From: Sphingopyxis sp. OPL5
GTDB lineage: Bacteria; Pseudomonadota; Alphaproteobacteria; Sphingomonadales; Sphingomonadaceae
Reading direction: 5' to 3'
Assembly: GCF_003797775.2 (NCBI RefSeq)
Contig: NZ_CP060725.1
Span: 4,210,001-4,274,000, forward strand
Length of the DNA stretch: 64,000 nucleotides
Made by a program: the position numbers and the translations under genes. Under the pieces are notes generated by a model. It worked only from the letters and a program-made list of their open reading frames with translations. It searched no databases and had not been told where the DNA came from. Shown piece after piece: positions 34,351 to 43,110 of the stretch; positions within the stretch are counted from its first letter, which is position 1, and each line of letters opens with the position of its first letter.

Positions 34351-34870
34351 TATGGGCTCCTTCTAAGGCCCCTCTCCCCTTGCGGGAGAGGGGTTGGGGA
34401 GTGGGGTCGGCGCGCGTCTGCGCGCCAAGAGAATCGATGGCGTGCAATATGGCTTCGGCAACGCCGTCACTATTGTTCAATACATCGTTGTTCCAGAAAC
34501 GCAGGATGCGAAAGCCTTGCGCGCCCAGATAGGCGTCGCGACCGGCATCATACGCGTTTTCCGCATGCTGTCCGCCGTCCGCCTCGACGATCAGCCGATG
34601 CTCGAAGCAGACGAAATCGGCAATGTAGAGGTCATCGATGATGACCTGACGCCGCCATCGCAGCTCGGCCAATCGTTTGGCGCGCAGGACCGACCAAAGC
34701 CGACGTTCAGCGTCGGTGGGATGGGATCGCATGTCGCGGGCGCGTTCCAGCAAAAGTGCCTTGCGGGCGAGAGCGTCGGTTACAGTCTTATGCGCCGCAG
34801 ACGCGGCGCGGACCCCTCTCCCCAACCCCTCTCCCGCAAGGGGAGAGGGGCTTTGGCCCCTTGCGGGCAT
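34343..34870 (-). CDS. DUF559/Vsr-like PD-(D/E)xK nuclease-fold protein flanked by inverted repeats
   Basis: Core of about 110 residues recognised as DUF559 (endonuclease fold related to Vsr): MRSHPTDAERRLWSVLRAKRL, then IADFVCFEHRLIVEADGGQH with the acidic and His residues of the presumed active site, then GFRILRFWNNDVLNN. The open frame gives 175 residues, but its first 20 or so (PLAGEGLGRG) and last 20 (PLSRKGRGAL) are encoded by the two arms of an inverted repeat. The real start may be internal, for example the ATG near 34729. It sits between pdhC and lpdA and looks inserted. Confidence 0.8.
   Translation of the reverse strand: MPARGQSPSPLAGEGLGRGVRAASAAHKTVTDALARKALLLERARDMRSHPTDAERRLWSVLRAKRLAELRWRRQVIIDDLYIADFVCFEHRLIVEADGGQHAENAYDAGRDAYLGAQGFRILRFWNNDVLNNSDGVAEAILHAIDSLGAQTRADPTPQPLSRKGRGALEGAHNG
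34368..34422. repeat. Family D inverted repeat, left arm at DUF559 gene
   Basis: Contains CCCCTCTCCCCTTGCGGGAG then AGGGGTTGGGGAGTGGGGTC, continuing into a GC-rich GCGTCTGCG. Its reverse complement recurs at 34796-34851 with one mismatch over about 41 bases. The arm is itself palindromic (CCCCTCTCCC/GGGAGAGGGG). Confidence 0.9.
34796..34851. repeat. Family D inverted repeat, right arm at DUF559 gene
   Basis: Mirror of the left arm: CGCAGACGCGGCGCGG, then GACCCCTCTCCCCAACCCCT and CTCCCGCAAGGGGAGAGGGG. Together the arms bracket the DUF559 core like the ends of a mobile cassette. A short extra CCCCTTGCGGG follows at 34857-34867. Confidence 0.9.
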
Positions 34871-34871
34871 T

Positions 34872-36185
34872 TTACGCCACCAGCCCCAGCGGGTTCTCCA
34901 CTAGTTCCTTGAAAGTCTTCATCAACAGCGCGCCATCCGCGCCATCGATCGCGCGGTGGTCGAAGCTGCCGGTCGCCGACATGACGGTCGCGATCGCGAG
35001 GGCGTCGTCGACGACATAGGGGCGCTTCTCGCCCGCGCCGATCGCCATGATCATACCCTGCGGCGGGTTGATGACGGCGGTGAACTGCTTGATCCCCATC
35101 ATCCCCATGTTCGAGATGCTGGCGGTGCCGCCCTGATATTCGCTGGGCTGGAGCTTGCCCTCCTTGGCCTTCGCGGCGAGCTCGGACATTTCGGTCGAGA
35201 TTTTCGACATCGACTTGCCGCCGGCGTCGGTGATGATCGGGGTGATCAGCCCGCCGGGGATGCTGACCGCGACCGAAATGTCGGCACGGCTGTACTGGCG
35301 CATCACATCGCCGCCGAAGCTGACGTTGCACGCCGGGACGCGTTCGAGCGCGACCGCGAGCGCCTTGATCAGCATGTCGTTGACGCTGAGCTTCACCCCG
35401 CGGCCTTCGAGGCTGGCGTTGAGTTCACCGCGCAGCTTGAGCAGCGCGTCGAGGCGGATATCTACCGTCAGGTAGATGTGCGGCGATTGCTGCATCGATT
35501 CCGTCAGGCGGCGCGCGATCGTCTTGCGCATGCCCGACAGCTTGCTGTCCTCGTGCGGGATGCCGAAATCGGGGATTTCGCCGTGCGCGGCAGGGGCGGG
35601 TGCGGCGGCAGCGGGCGCCGCCGACGGGGCCGCAGCGACCGGAGCCGCGGCGGGAACAGCCGCGGCGCCGGCGGGGGCGCCGTCGAGGTCGTCCTTGACG
35701 ATGCGGCCGCCGGGGCCGGTGCCGGTGATGGTCGACAGGTCGATGCCGCGCTCGGCGGCGAGGCGCTTGGCGAGCGGGCTCGCCTTGATGCGGTCGCCCG
35801 ATGCGGCGGACGCCGCAGCAGGGGTCGGTGCGGGTGCGGGCGCCGCTGCGGGGGTAGCGGCGGGTGCCGGAGCAGGCTCAGCCTTCGCCTCGGGAGCAGG
35901 CGTCGCAGCGGCGGGCGCCGCCTTGGCGCTCCCCGCATCCTCGCCTTCGCCGGTGATCGTCGCGATCACGGTGCCGACCTTCACATTGTCGGTGCCCTCG
36001 GCGACCAATATCTGCGCGATTACGCCATCGTCGATCGCCTCATATTCCATCGTCGCCTTGTCGGTCTCGATCTCGGCGAGCAGGTCGCCCGACTTAACCG
36101 TATCGCCCTCCTTGACCAGCCATTTGGCGAGCGTGCCCTCCTCCATCGTCGGCGAGAGCGCGGGCATTTTGAGTTCGATCGGCAT
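34872..36185 (-). CDS. pdhC: Pyruvate dehydrogenase E2, dihydrolipoyllysine acetyltransferase
   Basis: 437 residues. It has one lipoyl domain (1-80; lipoylated Lys43 in ETDKATME), an Ala/Pro-rich linker, a peripheral-subunit-binding domain ([16 protein letters not shown] near 135-165) and a C-terminal acyltransferase domain with His410/Asp414 in DHRAIDG. The N-terminus [17 protein letters not shown] is typical of alphaproteobacterial PDH E2. It transfers acetyl groups to CoA in the cytoplasmic complex. E1 genes are not next to it; E3 follows after the DUF559 insertion. A universal stress gene is divergent upstream. Confidence 0.95.
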   Translation of the reverse strand: MPIELKMPALSPTMEEGTLAKWLVKEGDTVKSGDLLAEIETDKATMEYEAIDDGVIAQILVAEGTDNVKVGTVIATITGEGEDAGSAKAAPAAATPAPEAKAEPAPAPAATPAAAPAPAPTPAAASAASGDRIKASPLAKRLAAERGIDLSTITGTGPGGRIVKDDLDGAPAGAAAVPAAAPVAAAPSAAPAAAAPAPAAHGEIPDFGIPHEDSKLSGMRKTIARRLTESMQQSPHIYLTVDIRLDALLKLRGELNASLEGRGVKLSVNDMLIKALAVALERVPACNVSFGGDVMRQYSRADISVAVSIPGGLITPIITDAGGKSMSKISTEMSELAAKAKEGKLQPSEYQGGTASISNMGMMGIKQFTAVINPPQGMIMAIGAGEKRPYVVDDALAIATVMSATGSFDHRAIDGADGALLMKTFKELVENPLGLVA

Positions 36186-36346
36186 GGTGAGGCATGTTCC
36201 CTGTCAGTCTGGCAGGTTGCCCCTGCCGTTACGGCCTGTACCTCTCCATAAGCGGAGCCGGGGTCAAGGTCCATCGGGTCAAACTTGCCTTTCATACGAA
36301 TGTGACGCACTCTCCCCTCATAAAAAGCATAGCGGGGGTCGGGGCG

Positions 36347-36802
36347 ATGCGGACTTATCTGGTGGTGATCGACGACAGTCCCGAGGCCAGCCTCGCGCTG
36401 CGCTTCGCGGCGCGCCGCGCGGCGCGCACCGGCGGCGGCGTGATGGTGCTGGCGATCATCCCGCCACAGGACTTCGTCGCGTTCGGCGGGGTGCAGGCGA
36501 CGATCGAGGCCGAGGCGCGCGAACATGCCGAAGCGCTGGTGGCGGCGGCGGCCGACACGGTCGCGCAGGAAGCCAATGTCACGCCGCAGATCATGGTCAA
36601 GTCGGGCAAACCCGCCGAGGTCGTGTGCCAGGTGATCGCCGAGAATGACGAGGTCGCTGCGCTGGTGCTGGCGACGGCGGCGAGCGGCGCGCCGGGGCCG
36701 CTGGTTGCGCATTTCACCGGACAGGATGCGGGAACGCTCCCCTGTCCGGTGATGCTGGTGCCCGGCGGGATCGATATCAGCCGGCTCGATGCGTTGAGCT
36801 AG
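36347..36802 (+). CDS. Universal stress protein (UspA) family
   Basis: 151-residue alpha/beta protein beginning RTYLVVIDDSPEASLALRFA, the usual UspA strand-helix opening. It ends with a PCPVMLVPGG stretch. The ATP-binding GxxGxG(S/T) motif is weak (ASGAPGPLVAHF), so ATP binding is uncertain. The ATG at 36347 gives the standard N-terminus. It is transcribed away from pdhC, and its last 4 bases overlap the end of a convergent membrane-protein gene. Confidence 0.82.
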   Translation: MRTYLVVIDDSPEASLALRFAARRAARTGGGVMVLAIIPPQDFVAFGGVQATIEAEAREHAEALVAAAADTVAQEANVTPQIMVKSGKPAEVVCQVIAENDEVAALVLATAASGAPGPLVAHFTGQDAGTLPCPVMLVPGGIDISRLDALS

Positions 36803-37191
36803 GCGGTCGCAAGGCGCGGCAGGGCGGCGGCGCCCTTCGCTTCGAAGAAAGCCAGATCGAGCACGACCAGCGCCTGCACCACGACGACCGCGATGCCGAT
36901 CCATGTCATCTGGCCGGCGAACACCGCGAGGACGCCGAAGCTCGCGGCGACCCAGCCGATATTGCCGACCGCGATCAGGTTCGCGAGCCCCTTGCTCGGC
37001 GCCTTCTGCGTGGCGACGAACAGCATCAGCAGGGCGCTCGGCAGCCCGATCCATCCCGCGACGGTCACGACTTCGGAGGGGAGGCCGAGAAGTGCCGCAA
37101 CCGTCGCGGTCGCAAAGACGCCCAGCACGAACAGCCCCGTGCAGGTGATGGCGTCGATGATCAGGACATTCTTGAGATTGAAATAGGACAT
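36799..37191 (-). CDS. Uncharacterised four-helix membrane protein
   Basis: 130 residues, four predicted transmembrane helices (about 8-28, 38-58, 68-88 and 92-112) and a short C-terminal tail. No family recognised. The start at 37191 follows AAAGGAG; an upstream in-frame ATG at 37236 lacks a site. It is divergent from an XRE regulator gene 121 bases away, which may control it, and it converges on the usp gene with a 4-base overlap. Confidence 0.75.
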   Translation of the reverse strand: MSYFNLKNVLIIDAITCTGLFVLGVFATATVAALLGLPSEVVTVAGWIGLPSALLMLFVATQKAPSKGLANLIAVGNIGWVAASFGVLAVFAGQMTWIGIAVVVVQALVVLDLAFFEAKGAAALPRLATA

Positions 37192-37245
37192 GACGGGTTC
37201 TCCTTTCGAACTGGGCCCAATTATGCCGCGAAACAACGCCAGTCG

Positions 37246-37262
37246 ATTACGCCCGAGGTAAT
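37246..37262. promoter_or_regulatory. Possible operator ATTACGCCCGAGGTAAT
   Basis: Inverted repeat ATTAC-N7-GTAAT in the gap between the membrane-protein gene (start 37191) and the XRE regulator gene (start 37312). Placement suggests autoregulation by the XRE protein; a single copy is weak evidence. Confidence 0.35.
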
Positions 37263-37311
37263 GGAAAAGAGGAAGATGGAGGTATAGCTCCCGCAGCGAA
37301 GGAGAAGGTCA

Positions 37312-38097
37312 ATGCAGGTTGCACCGCTGGGCGAGCAATTGCGCGAATGGCGTACGCGGCGCCGGATGAGCCAGATGGACCTCGCGCTCGACAGCGAGAT
37401 TTCGACCCGCCACCTGAGCTTTATCGAGACCGGGCGGTCGAAACCGAGCGCCGCGATGCTGGCGCGGATCGCCGATTGCCTCGAAGTCCCGCACCGCGCG
37501 CGCAACGCCATGCTGCTCGCGGCGGGTTACGCGCCCGATTATCAGGAACGCGCGCTCGACAGCGCCGAAATGGCGGGGATGCGCGCGATCGTCGAGCATG
37601 TATTGAAGGGGCACGAGCCCTATCCGGCGCTCGCGGTCGACCGCCACTGGAACATGGTCGCGGCGAATGATGCGATCGCGATCCTGATCGAGCAAGTAGC
37701 CCCCGCCCTGCTCGTCCCGCCGGTCAACGTGCTGCGGATCGCGCTGCACCCCGACGGGCTGGCGCCGCAGATCGTCAATTTCGGCGCGTGGCGCGCGCAT
37801 ATCCTGCACCGGATCGACTTGCAGATCGAGGCGAGCGCCGACGCGGGGCTGATCGCACTGCGCGAGGAACTGGCGGGTTATGACCGGCAGGCGAACGACA
37901 ATGACGGCGGCCCGGTGAGCGGCATCGCGGTACCGCTGATCCTCGACACCATCGCGGGGCGGATAGCGTTCGTATCGACCGTGACGATCTTCGGGACGCC
38001 GGTCGATATCACGCTGTCGGAGCTGGCGATCGAGGCGTTTTTCCCGGCGGATGCGGCGAGTGCGGCGTTGTTGGCAAGGTTGGCGGGGAAATCTTGA
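37312..38097 (+). CDS. XRE-family regulator with MmyB-like ligand domain
   Basis: 261 residues. The N-terminal helix-turn-helix (about 8-66: LREWRTRRRMSQMDLALDSEISTRHLSFIETG) is of the XRE type. The rest matches the MmyB/MLTR ligand-binding domain (PALAVDRHWNMVAANDA, RIALHPDGLAPQIVNF, ISLSEL-like C-terminal part), a PAS-like fold reported to bind fatty acids. GAAGGAG precedes the ATG. It is divergent from the four-helix membrane-protein gene, its probable target. Followed by a family A palindrome. Confidence 0.87.
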   Translation: MQVAPLGEQLREWRTRRRMSQMDLALDSEISTRHLSFIETGRSKPSAAMLARIADCLEVPHRARNAMLLAAGYAPDYQERALDSAEMAGMRAIVEHVLKGHEPYPALAVDRHWNMVAANDAIAILIEQVAPALLVPPVNVLRIALHPDGLAPQIVNFGAWRAHILHRIDLQIEASADAGLIALREELAGYDRQANDNDGGPVSGIAVPLILDTIAGRIAFVSTVTIFGTPVDITLSELAIEAFFPADAASAALLARLAGKS

Positions 38098-38101
38098 ACC
38101 T

Positions 38102-38186
38102 CGTCATTGCGAGCGAAGCGAAACAATCCAGGGCGGTTACCGCCACTCTGGATTGCCGCGTCGCCTTCGGTTCCTCGCAATGACGA
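38102..38186. repeat. Family A palindrome, copy 4
   Basis: CGTCATTGCGAGCGAAGCGA opposite TCGCCTTCGGTTCCTCGCAA, with inner CAATCCAG/CTGGATTG. It lies between the convergent XRE regulator gene and rnr. Confidence 0.9.
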
Positions 38187-38194
38187 GATGCGGT

Positions 38195-40498
38195 TTAGCG
38201 CCGCCGCCCCTTATGCTTGATATTCGCCGGGCGCCCGCGCTTGCCGACGCTGTGTTTGCCCGCCTTGTCCTTCAACCCGTCGCGGCGCGGCGGGCGGCCC
38301 CGGAAACCGCCTTCGGGCGCGTCGGGCAGTTCGAAACGCAGAGAGCCGCTGACCGGGTTGGCATCGACCAGCCGCAGATCGAGCCGTTGGCCGGTGGTGA
38401 AACTCACCCGCCCATGCTCGCTGTCGAGGCTGCGCGCCGCCTCGTCATAGAAGAAGCGCTCGGCTCCCAATGTCGACACCGGCACCAGCCCGTCGCCGCC
38501 GAGGCCGTCGACGGTCGCGAAGAAACCGAACGGCTGCACCCCGGTGATCCGCGCCTGGACGATCTCGCCCTTCCGGCTCGACAGATAGGCCGCGACATAG
38601 CGGTCGATCGTTTCGCGCTCGGCCTCCATCGCGCGGCGTTCGAGGGCGCTGATCGCCTCCCCGATGCGCGACAGGCCCTTGGCGTCGGCCTCGCCGAGCC
38701 CGGTGCGCTCGGGCAAGCCCTTGGGCTTGCCCGGCACTTCGAGCTTATAGCCATCGACGAGCGCGCGGTGGACGATCAGATCGGCGTAACGCCGGATCGG
38801 CGAGGTGAAATGCGCGTAGCTGCCGAGCGCGAGGCCGAAATGGCCGGCGTTGGCGGGACCATAATAGGCCTGGGTCTGGCTGCGCAGGATCGCCTGCATG
38901 ATTTCGGGCAGCCGGTCGTCTTCGGAAAAGCCGTCGATCAGGCGGTTGAACACCGCGGGGGTGATCACCTGTCCGAGCGCGAAACTCTGTTCGAAGGTTT
39001 CGAGATAATCCTTGAGGCTGACGAGTTTCTCACGGCTCGGCGGCTCGTGGATGCGGTACATCACCGGCGATTTCTTCGCCTCGAGCGCCTTCGCCGCAGC
39101 GACGTTGGCGGCGATCATATAATCCTCGATCAGCCGCATCGAATCGAGCCGGTCGCGGACGCGGATTTCGGCGATGCCGCCCTTCTCGTCGAGGATGACC
39201 TGGCGTTCGGGCAGGTCGAGGTCGAGCGGCGCGCGGGCGGCGCGCGCGGTCGCCAGCAATTTCCAGCAGGCCCAGAGATTGCGCAGCCCCGGCAGCACCT
39301 CGGCGTCCCAATCGTCCCGCGCCGTATCGGCATCATAGGCCGCCTGCGCATGTTCATAGGCGATGTTCGCGCGCAGCCGCACCAGCGCGCGGGTGAAGCG
39401 CCATGACGTCACCTTGCCATGCTTGTCGATGACGAGGTGGCACGCCATCGCGGCGCGGTCCTGCCCGGCTTTCAGCGAGCAGACACCCGCCGACAAAGTC
39501 TCGGGCAGCATCGGCACAACCTGATCGGGGAAATAGACGCTGTTGCCACGCCGCCGCGCCTCGCGGTCGAGCGCGCCATCGGGGCGGACATAGAAGCTGA
39601 CATCGGCGATCGCGACGATCGCGCGCCAGCCGCCCTTGTTGGTCGCATCCTCGTCGGGCGCCGCCCAGACGGCGTCGTCATGGTCGCGCGCGTCGATCGG
39701 GTCGATCGCGACGATCGGCAGGTCGCGCAGATCCTCGCGCCCGTCGGGGGTCAGCGGGAGTTTCGCGGCGACCTCGGCTTCGGCGATTGTTTCGGTGCCG
39801 AAGACATGCGGGATTTCATGGCGCGCGATCGCGATCATGCTCAGCGCGCGCGGCGCGAACGGATCGCCGAGGCGCTCGACGACCTTCGCCTTGATCGCCG
39901 GTCCGCGGCCGCTCAGTTCGGCGCGCACCAGATCGCCGACATTGGCATCACCCTTGTCGGCAACCGCGAAGTCGTAGCGCGCGCGCTTGTCGGCGGGGCG
40001 CAGCCACAGGATCGGCTTGCCGCCGGGTCCCATATCCTCGACGAGAACGCCGATCACAGTCTCGCCGCCCGTCTGCAATTTCTTCATCGGGTGCGCGACA
40101 TGGCCGCTGCCGCGTTCCTCGGTGCGCGCGAGGATGCGGTCGCCGACGCCGAGCGCGCCCTTGCGCCCCTGCTCCATCACGCGCAGCCGCGGTGCGGGAC
40201 CGGCGGCTTCCCAATGTTCGGGGACGGCCCAGACGGTGCTGCCGTCGATCGAGGTGACGCGCAGCACGGTAACGCGCGGCAGCCCGCCGTGCTTGTGGAA
40301 CGAACGCCCCGCCGCGAGATCGACGAGCCCCTCGTCGGTCATATCCTTGAGCAGCGCCTTCAGCGCGATCTTGTCGGCGCCGTGCAGCGCGAAATGCTTG
40401 GCGATCTCGCGCTTGCCGACCGGACCGCTGCTCGTTTCGATGAAACGGAGGATCTGGTCGGGCTTGGGCAACCCCGCGGGCCGTTGCGCTTTTGCCAA
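38195..40498 (-). CDS. rnr: Ribonuclease R
   Basis: 767-residue 3'-5' exoribonuclease for structured RNA. It has a winged-helix N-terminus (KREIAKHFALHGADK), cold-shock domains, an RNB catalytic domain with the metal-binding Asp cluster IDPIDARDHDDAV (265-277), an S1 domain near 640-720, and a basic tail ending IKHKGRRR. The start codon is TTG at 40498, immediately after the in-frame TAA of proS, so no earlier start is possible; the next in-frame candidates would cut the N-terminal domain. Third gene of a phaR-proS-rnr unit. Confidence 0.95.
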   Translation of the reverse strand: MAKAQRPAGLPKPDQILRFIETSSGPVGKREIAKHFALHGADKIALKALLKDMTDEGLVDLAAGRSFHKHGGLPRVTVLRVTSIDGSTVWAVPEHWEAAGPAPRLRVMEQGRKGALGVGDRILARTEERGSGHVAHPMKKLQTGGETVIGVLVEDMGPGGKPILWLRPADKRARYDFAVADKGDANVGDLVRAELSGRGPAIKAKVVERLGDPFAPRALSMIAIARHEIPHVFGTETIAEAEVAAKLPLTPDGREDLRDLPIVAIDPIDARDHDDAVWAAPDEDATNKGGWRAIVAIADVSFYVRPDGALDREARRRGNSVYFPDQVVPMLPETLSAGVCSLKAGQDRAAMACHLVIDKHGKVTSWRFTRALVRLRANIAYEHAQAAYDADTARDDWDAEVLPGLRNLWACWKLLATARAARAPLDLDLPERQVILDEKGGIAEIRVRDRLDSMRLIEDYMIAANVAAAKALEAKKSPVMYRIHEPPSREKLVSLKDYLETFEQSFALGQVITPAVFNRLIDGFSEDDRLPEIMQAILRSQTQAYYGPANAGHFGLALGSYAHFTSPIRRYADLIVHRALVDGYKLEVPGKPKGLPERTGLGEADAKGLSRIGEAISALERRAMEAERETIDRYVAAYLSSRKGEIVQARITGVQPFGFFATVDGLGGDGLVPVSTLGAERFFYDEAARSLDSEHGRVSFTTGQRLDLRLVDANPVSGSLRFELPDAPEGGFRGRPPRRDGLKDKAGKHSVGKRGRPANIKHKGRRR

Positions 40499-42025
40499 TT
40501 AATAGGTCCGTCCTATCAGCACGCGTTCGACCGCGGGTTCGCCGGTGAAGAAGCAGGCGCCGTCGGCGGGTGCGGCGTCGAGCGGGGTGTTGCGCATCGT
40601 CAGCTTGAGCGCCTTCAACTGCTCGACGATCTTGTCGAGCGCGACGCCGGTCGGGCGCGACCATTGGACTTCGGTCCAGCCGACAAATTTGTCGTCGCCG
40701 GCAAAATGCGCTTTCAAATCGGTGACATCGCGGCGAATATTGCCGTCGAGTCGAGCCTTGGCCTCGGCGTAGAGGTTCGCCTGGATTTCCTCAAGCATCG
40801 CGACCGCGCCGGCGGCGAATTCGTCCTTGCCGACGAACGCGGTGTTCAGCTTGCCGTCGTCCTTGTACAATCGGTCGCGGCGGATCACCGCGACATTGCC
40901 GCCGGCGACGTCGCGCGGGCCGATTTCGAGGATGATCGGCGCGCCCTTCTTGACCCAGCCCCAGCGCTTGGTCTGCGCCTTGTTGGCGCCGGCGTCGAGA
41001 TGGACGCGCACGGGTTCGCGAAAGGCGTCGAGCGCCTTGAGGCTCGCCTCGATACCACGGCAATAATCGAGGATCGCGGCGTCTTCCTCATTCTCGCGCA
41101 GCATCGGCACAATGACGATCTGATGCGGCGCGATGCGCGGCGGGCAACGCAGGCCGTCGTCGTCGCCATGCGTCATGATGACCCCGCCGATCATCCGCGT
41201 CGACGTGCCCCAACTCGTCGTGTGGCACAGGCTGTGGCCGCCATCCTTGTCCTGATAACGGATGCCCGCGGCTTCGGCGAAACCGGTGCCCAGATAATGC
41301 GAGGTGCCAGCCTGCAACGCCTTGCCGTCCTGCATCATCGCCTCGATCGAATAGGTCGCGACGGCGCCCGGAAAGCGCTCATTCTCGGGTTTTTCGCCCG
41401 CGACGACCGGCATCGCCAGCACATCCTCGGCGAAGGCGCGGTACATTTCGAGCGCGCGCAGCGTCTCGGCCATCGCGTCGGCCTTGTCGGCGTGCGCGGT
41501 ATGGCCTTCCTGCCACAGGAATTCGCTGGTGCGCAGGAACATGCGCGTGCGCATTTCCCAGCGCACGACATTGGCCCATTGGTTGACCTTGAGCGGCAGA
41601 TCGCGCCAGCTCTGCACCCAGCGGCTCATCGCCGCGCCGATCACCGTCTCCGAGGTCGGGCGGACGATCAGCGGCTCTTCGAGCTTCGCTTCGGGATCGG
41701 GAACCAGCTTGCCCTTGTCGTTGGCGATCAGGCGATGGTGGGTGACGACCGCCATTTCCTTGGCAAAACCATCGACATGGTCGGCTTCCTTTTCAAAGAA
41801 GCTCAACGGGATGAAGAGCGGGAAATAGCAGTTCTGGACCCCGGCATCCTTGATGCGGGCGTCCATCACAGTCTGGATGCGTTCCCACATGCCATAGCCC
41901 CACGGCTTGATGACCATACAGCCGCGGACGCCGGACTCTTCGGCGAGGTCGGCTTCGGCAATGACATCCTGATACCAGGCCGCGAAGTCGGCCTGCCGGG
42001 TTACGCTGAGCGCATGTTTGACCAT
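40499..42025 (-). CDS. proS: Prolyl-tRNA synthetase, archaeal/eukaryotic-type
   Basis: 508-residue class II synthetase charging tRNA-Pro. RPTSETVIGAAMSRWVQSWRDLP and the Arg of WEMRTRMFLRTSEFLWQEGHTAH are motif 2 signatures of the form typified by Thermus and archaeal/eukaryotic ProRS. There is no bacterial editing insertion between motifs 2 and 3, and the C-terminal extension ends in Tyr (IGRTY), as in that class. The start at 42025 is preceded by phaR; rnr follows without any spacer. Confidence 0.93.
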   Translation of the reverse strand: MVKHALSVTRQADFAAWYQDVIAEADLAEESGVRGCMVIKPWGYGMWERIQTVMDARIKDAGVQNCYFPLFIPLSFFEKEADHVDGFAKEMAVVTHHRLIANDKGKLVPDPEAKLEEPLIVRPTSETVIGAAMSRWVQSWRDLPLKVNQWANVVRWEMRTRMFLRTSEFLWQEGHTAHADKADAMAETLRALEMYRAFAEDVLAMPVVAGEKPENERFPGAVATYSIEAMMQDGKALQAGTSHYLGTGFAEAAGIRYQDKDGGHSLCHTTSWGTSTRMIGGVIMTHGDDDGLRCPPRIAPHQIVIVPMLRENEEDAAILDYCRGIEASLKALDAFREPVRVHLDAGANKAQTKRWGWVKKGAPIILEIGPRDVAGGNVAVIRRDRLYKDDGKLNTAFVGKDEFAAGAVAMLEEIQANLYAEAKARLDGNIRRDVTDLKAHFAGDDKFVGWTEVQWSRPTGVALDKIVEQLKALKLTMRNTPLDAAPADGACFFTGEPAVERVLIGRTY

Positions 42026-42070
42026 GATATTCGTTTTTTCCGTCGTTGAGGGCGGGAGAAGCCCTTCTTG

Positions 42071-42610
42071 TCATTTCTTGTTGGCGAGTTCCGCCTTGAG
42101 TTCGGCGATTTCGGCCTTGAGCGCCGCGATTTCGGCGTCCTTGGCCTTGCTGCCCCCCGCGCCCGGAATGAAGGCGCCCGCCGCCTGCTGGAACATTTCC
42201 ATGTTGCGGCGCGTCAGCTCGGCGAGCGGGTTGGCGCCGAGCGCCCCTTCGAGCGCCGATCGCACATCCTGCTGGTTCTTGCGGAACGCGGTCATCGAGG
42301 CTTCGAGATATTGCGGCACCATCGACTGCATCTTGTCGCCGTACATGCCGATCAGGTGGCGCAGGAAATTGACCGGCAACAGCGTCTCGCCGCGCGTTTC
42401 CTCGTCCATGATGATTTGCGTGAGCACATTGTGCGTGATGTCGTCGCCGCTCTTGGCATCGAGGACGCGGAATTCGCGGCCGTCGCGCACCATCGTGCCG
42501 AGATCTTCGAGCGTGATATAGCAGCTGCGTTCGGTGTCATAGAGGCGCCGGTTCGCATATTTCTTGATGATGACCGTGTCGCCATCGGCGGACGCCTTGG
42601 ACTTCGCCAT
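42071..42610 (-). CDS. phaR: Polyhydroxyalkanoate synthesis repressor PhaR
   Basis: 179 residues. The N-terminal PHB/PHA-accumulation regulator DNA-binding domain is clear (IIKKYANRRLYDTERSCYIT, about 13-32), followed by VLTQIIMDEE and LRHLIGMYGD of the second conserved segment. The C-terminus is a coiled coil (DAEIAALKAEIAELKAELA). It senses PHA granules and represses phasin genes. The ATG at 42610 follows GGGAGCAG; an upstream in-frame start lacks a site. Confidence 0.92.
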   Translation of the reverse strand: MAKSKASADGDTVIIKKYANRRLYDTERSCYITLEDLGTMVRDGREFRVLDAKSGDDITHNVLTQIIMDEETRGETLLPVNFLRHLIGMYGDKMQSMVPQYLEASMTAFRKNQQDVRSALEGALGANPLAELTRRNMEMFQQAAGAFIPGAGGSKAKDAEIAALKAEIAELKAELANKK

Positions 42611-43110
42611 GGTGATGCTGCTCCCTGATCCGGTGGCAAAGGCGACCCCGCCGCTCCGGGCTTTTGAATAGTGAGTTACGGGCATTAGCACCAATCTATG
42701 ATGCATCGCAACATGAGGCGGCGCGGCGGCGGCGATTCGCTTTAGTGCCGTCGCGACACTGTCTTAATCCGCCGGATCGCCCTCTCCCGAACGAGAAGGC
42801 CTGACAGGCAGGGGCCGCGGCCGCGCTGCCATTAAAGCAACATAGTTTCAACAGAAACTGTCATCGCGACATAATTATCGCGCCAAGGCACCAAGGTCAG
42901 CCGCTTCATGTCGCGCTGCAATAAGCTTATTATTTGACGGTTTTTCGACACAAGCCTTGGCCACTGTTGCGAAAATGACACAATGTCATACCGATGCGGC
43001 GAAGCGGTCATAAATTTTTCCCCAAGGGCTTGTGTGCTTTCCGTTTTCCGGCTTTCTAGCTGTCAATCCGTTCATCTCTATTTTTGAACGGGCAACCGGG
43101 GAGTTACCAA
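42611..43110. other. 500-base intergenic region upstream of the TonB receptor gene
   Basis: No gene, tRNA or known riboswitch was recognised. The stretch is visibly richer in A/T than its surroundings, with several short inverted repeats; one, CCGTTCA-N10-TGAACGG at 43068-43091, lies in the probable leader of the receptor mRNA. TTTGACGG near 42935 could be a -35 box but no convincing -10 is spaced from it. It contains the divergent promoters of phaR and the receptor gene. Confidence 0.5.

Noticed and set aside
34351..34870. DUF559 frame considered a pseudogene because repeats encode its ends
   Set aside because: The core nuclease-like domain is intact and uninterrupted; only the ends are repeat-derived.
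39419..42049. Long open frame opposite rnr/proS (and similar ones opposite pccA, the mutase gene and lpdA)
   Set aside because: These arise from the strong GC bias at third codon positions. They lack family motifs and ribosome-binding sites, while the other strand encodes well-known proteins.
42611..43110. 500-base gap before the TonB receptor gene searched for a tRNA, riboswitch or small RNA
   Set aside because: No cloverleaf, conserved riboswitch core or terminator-like hairpin with a T-run could be recognised.
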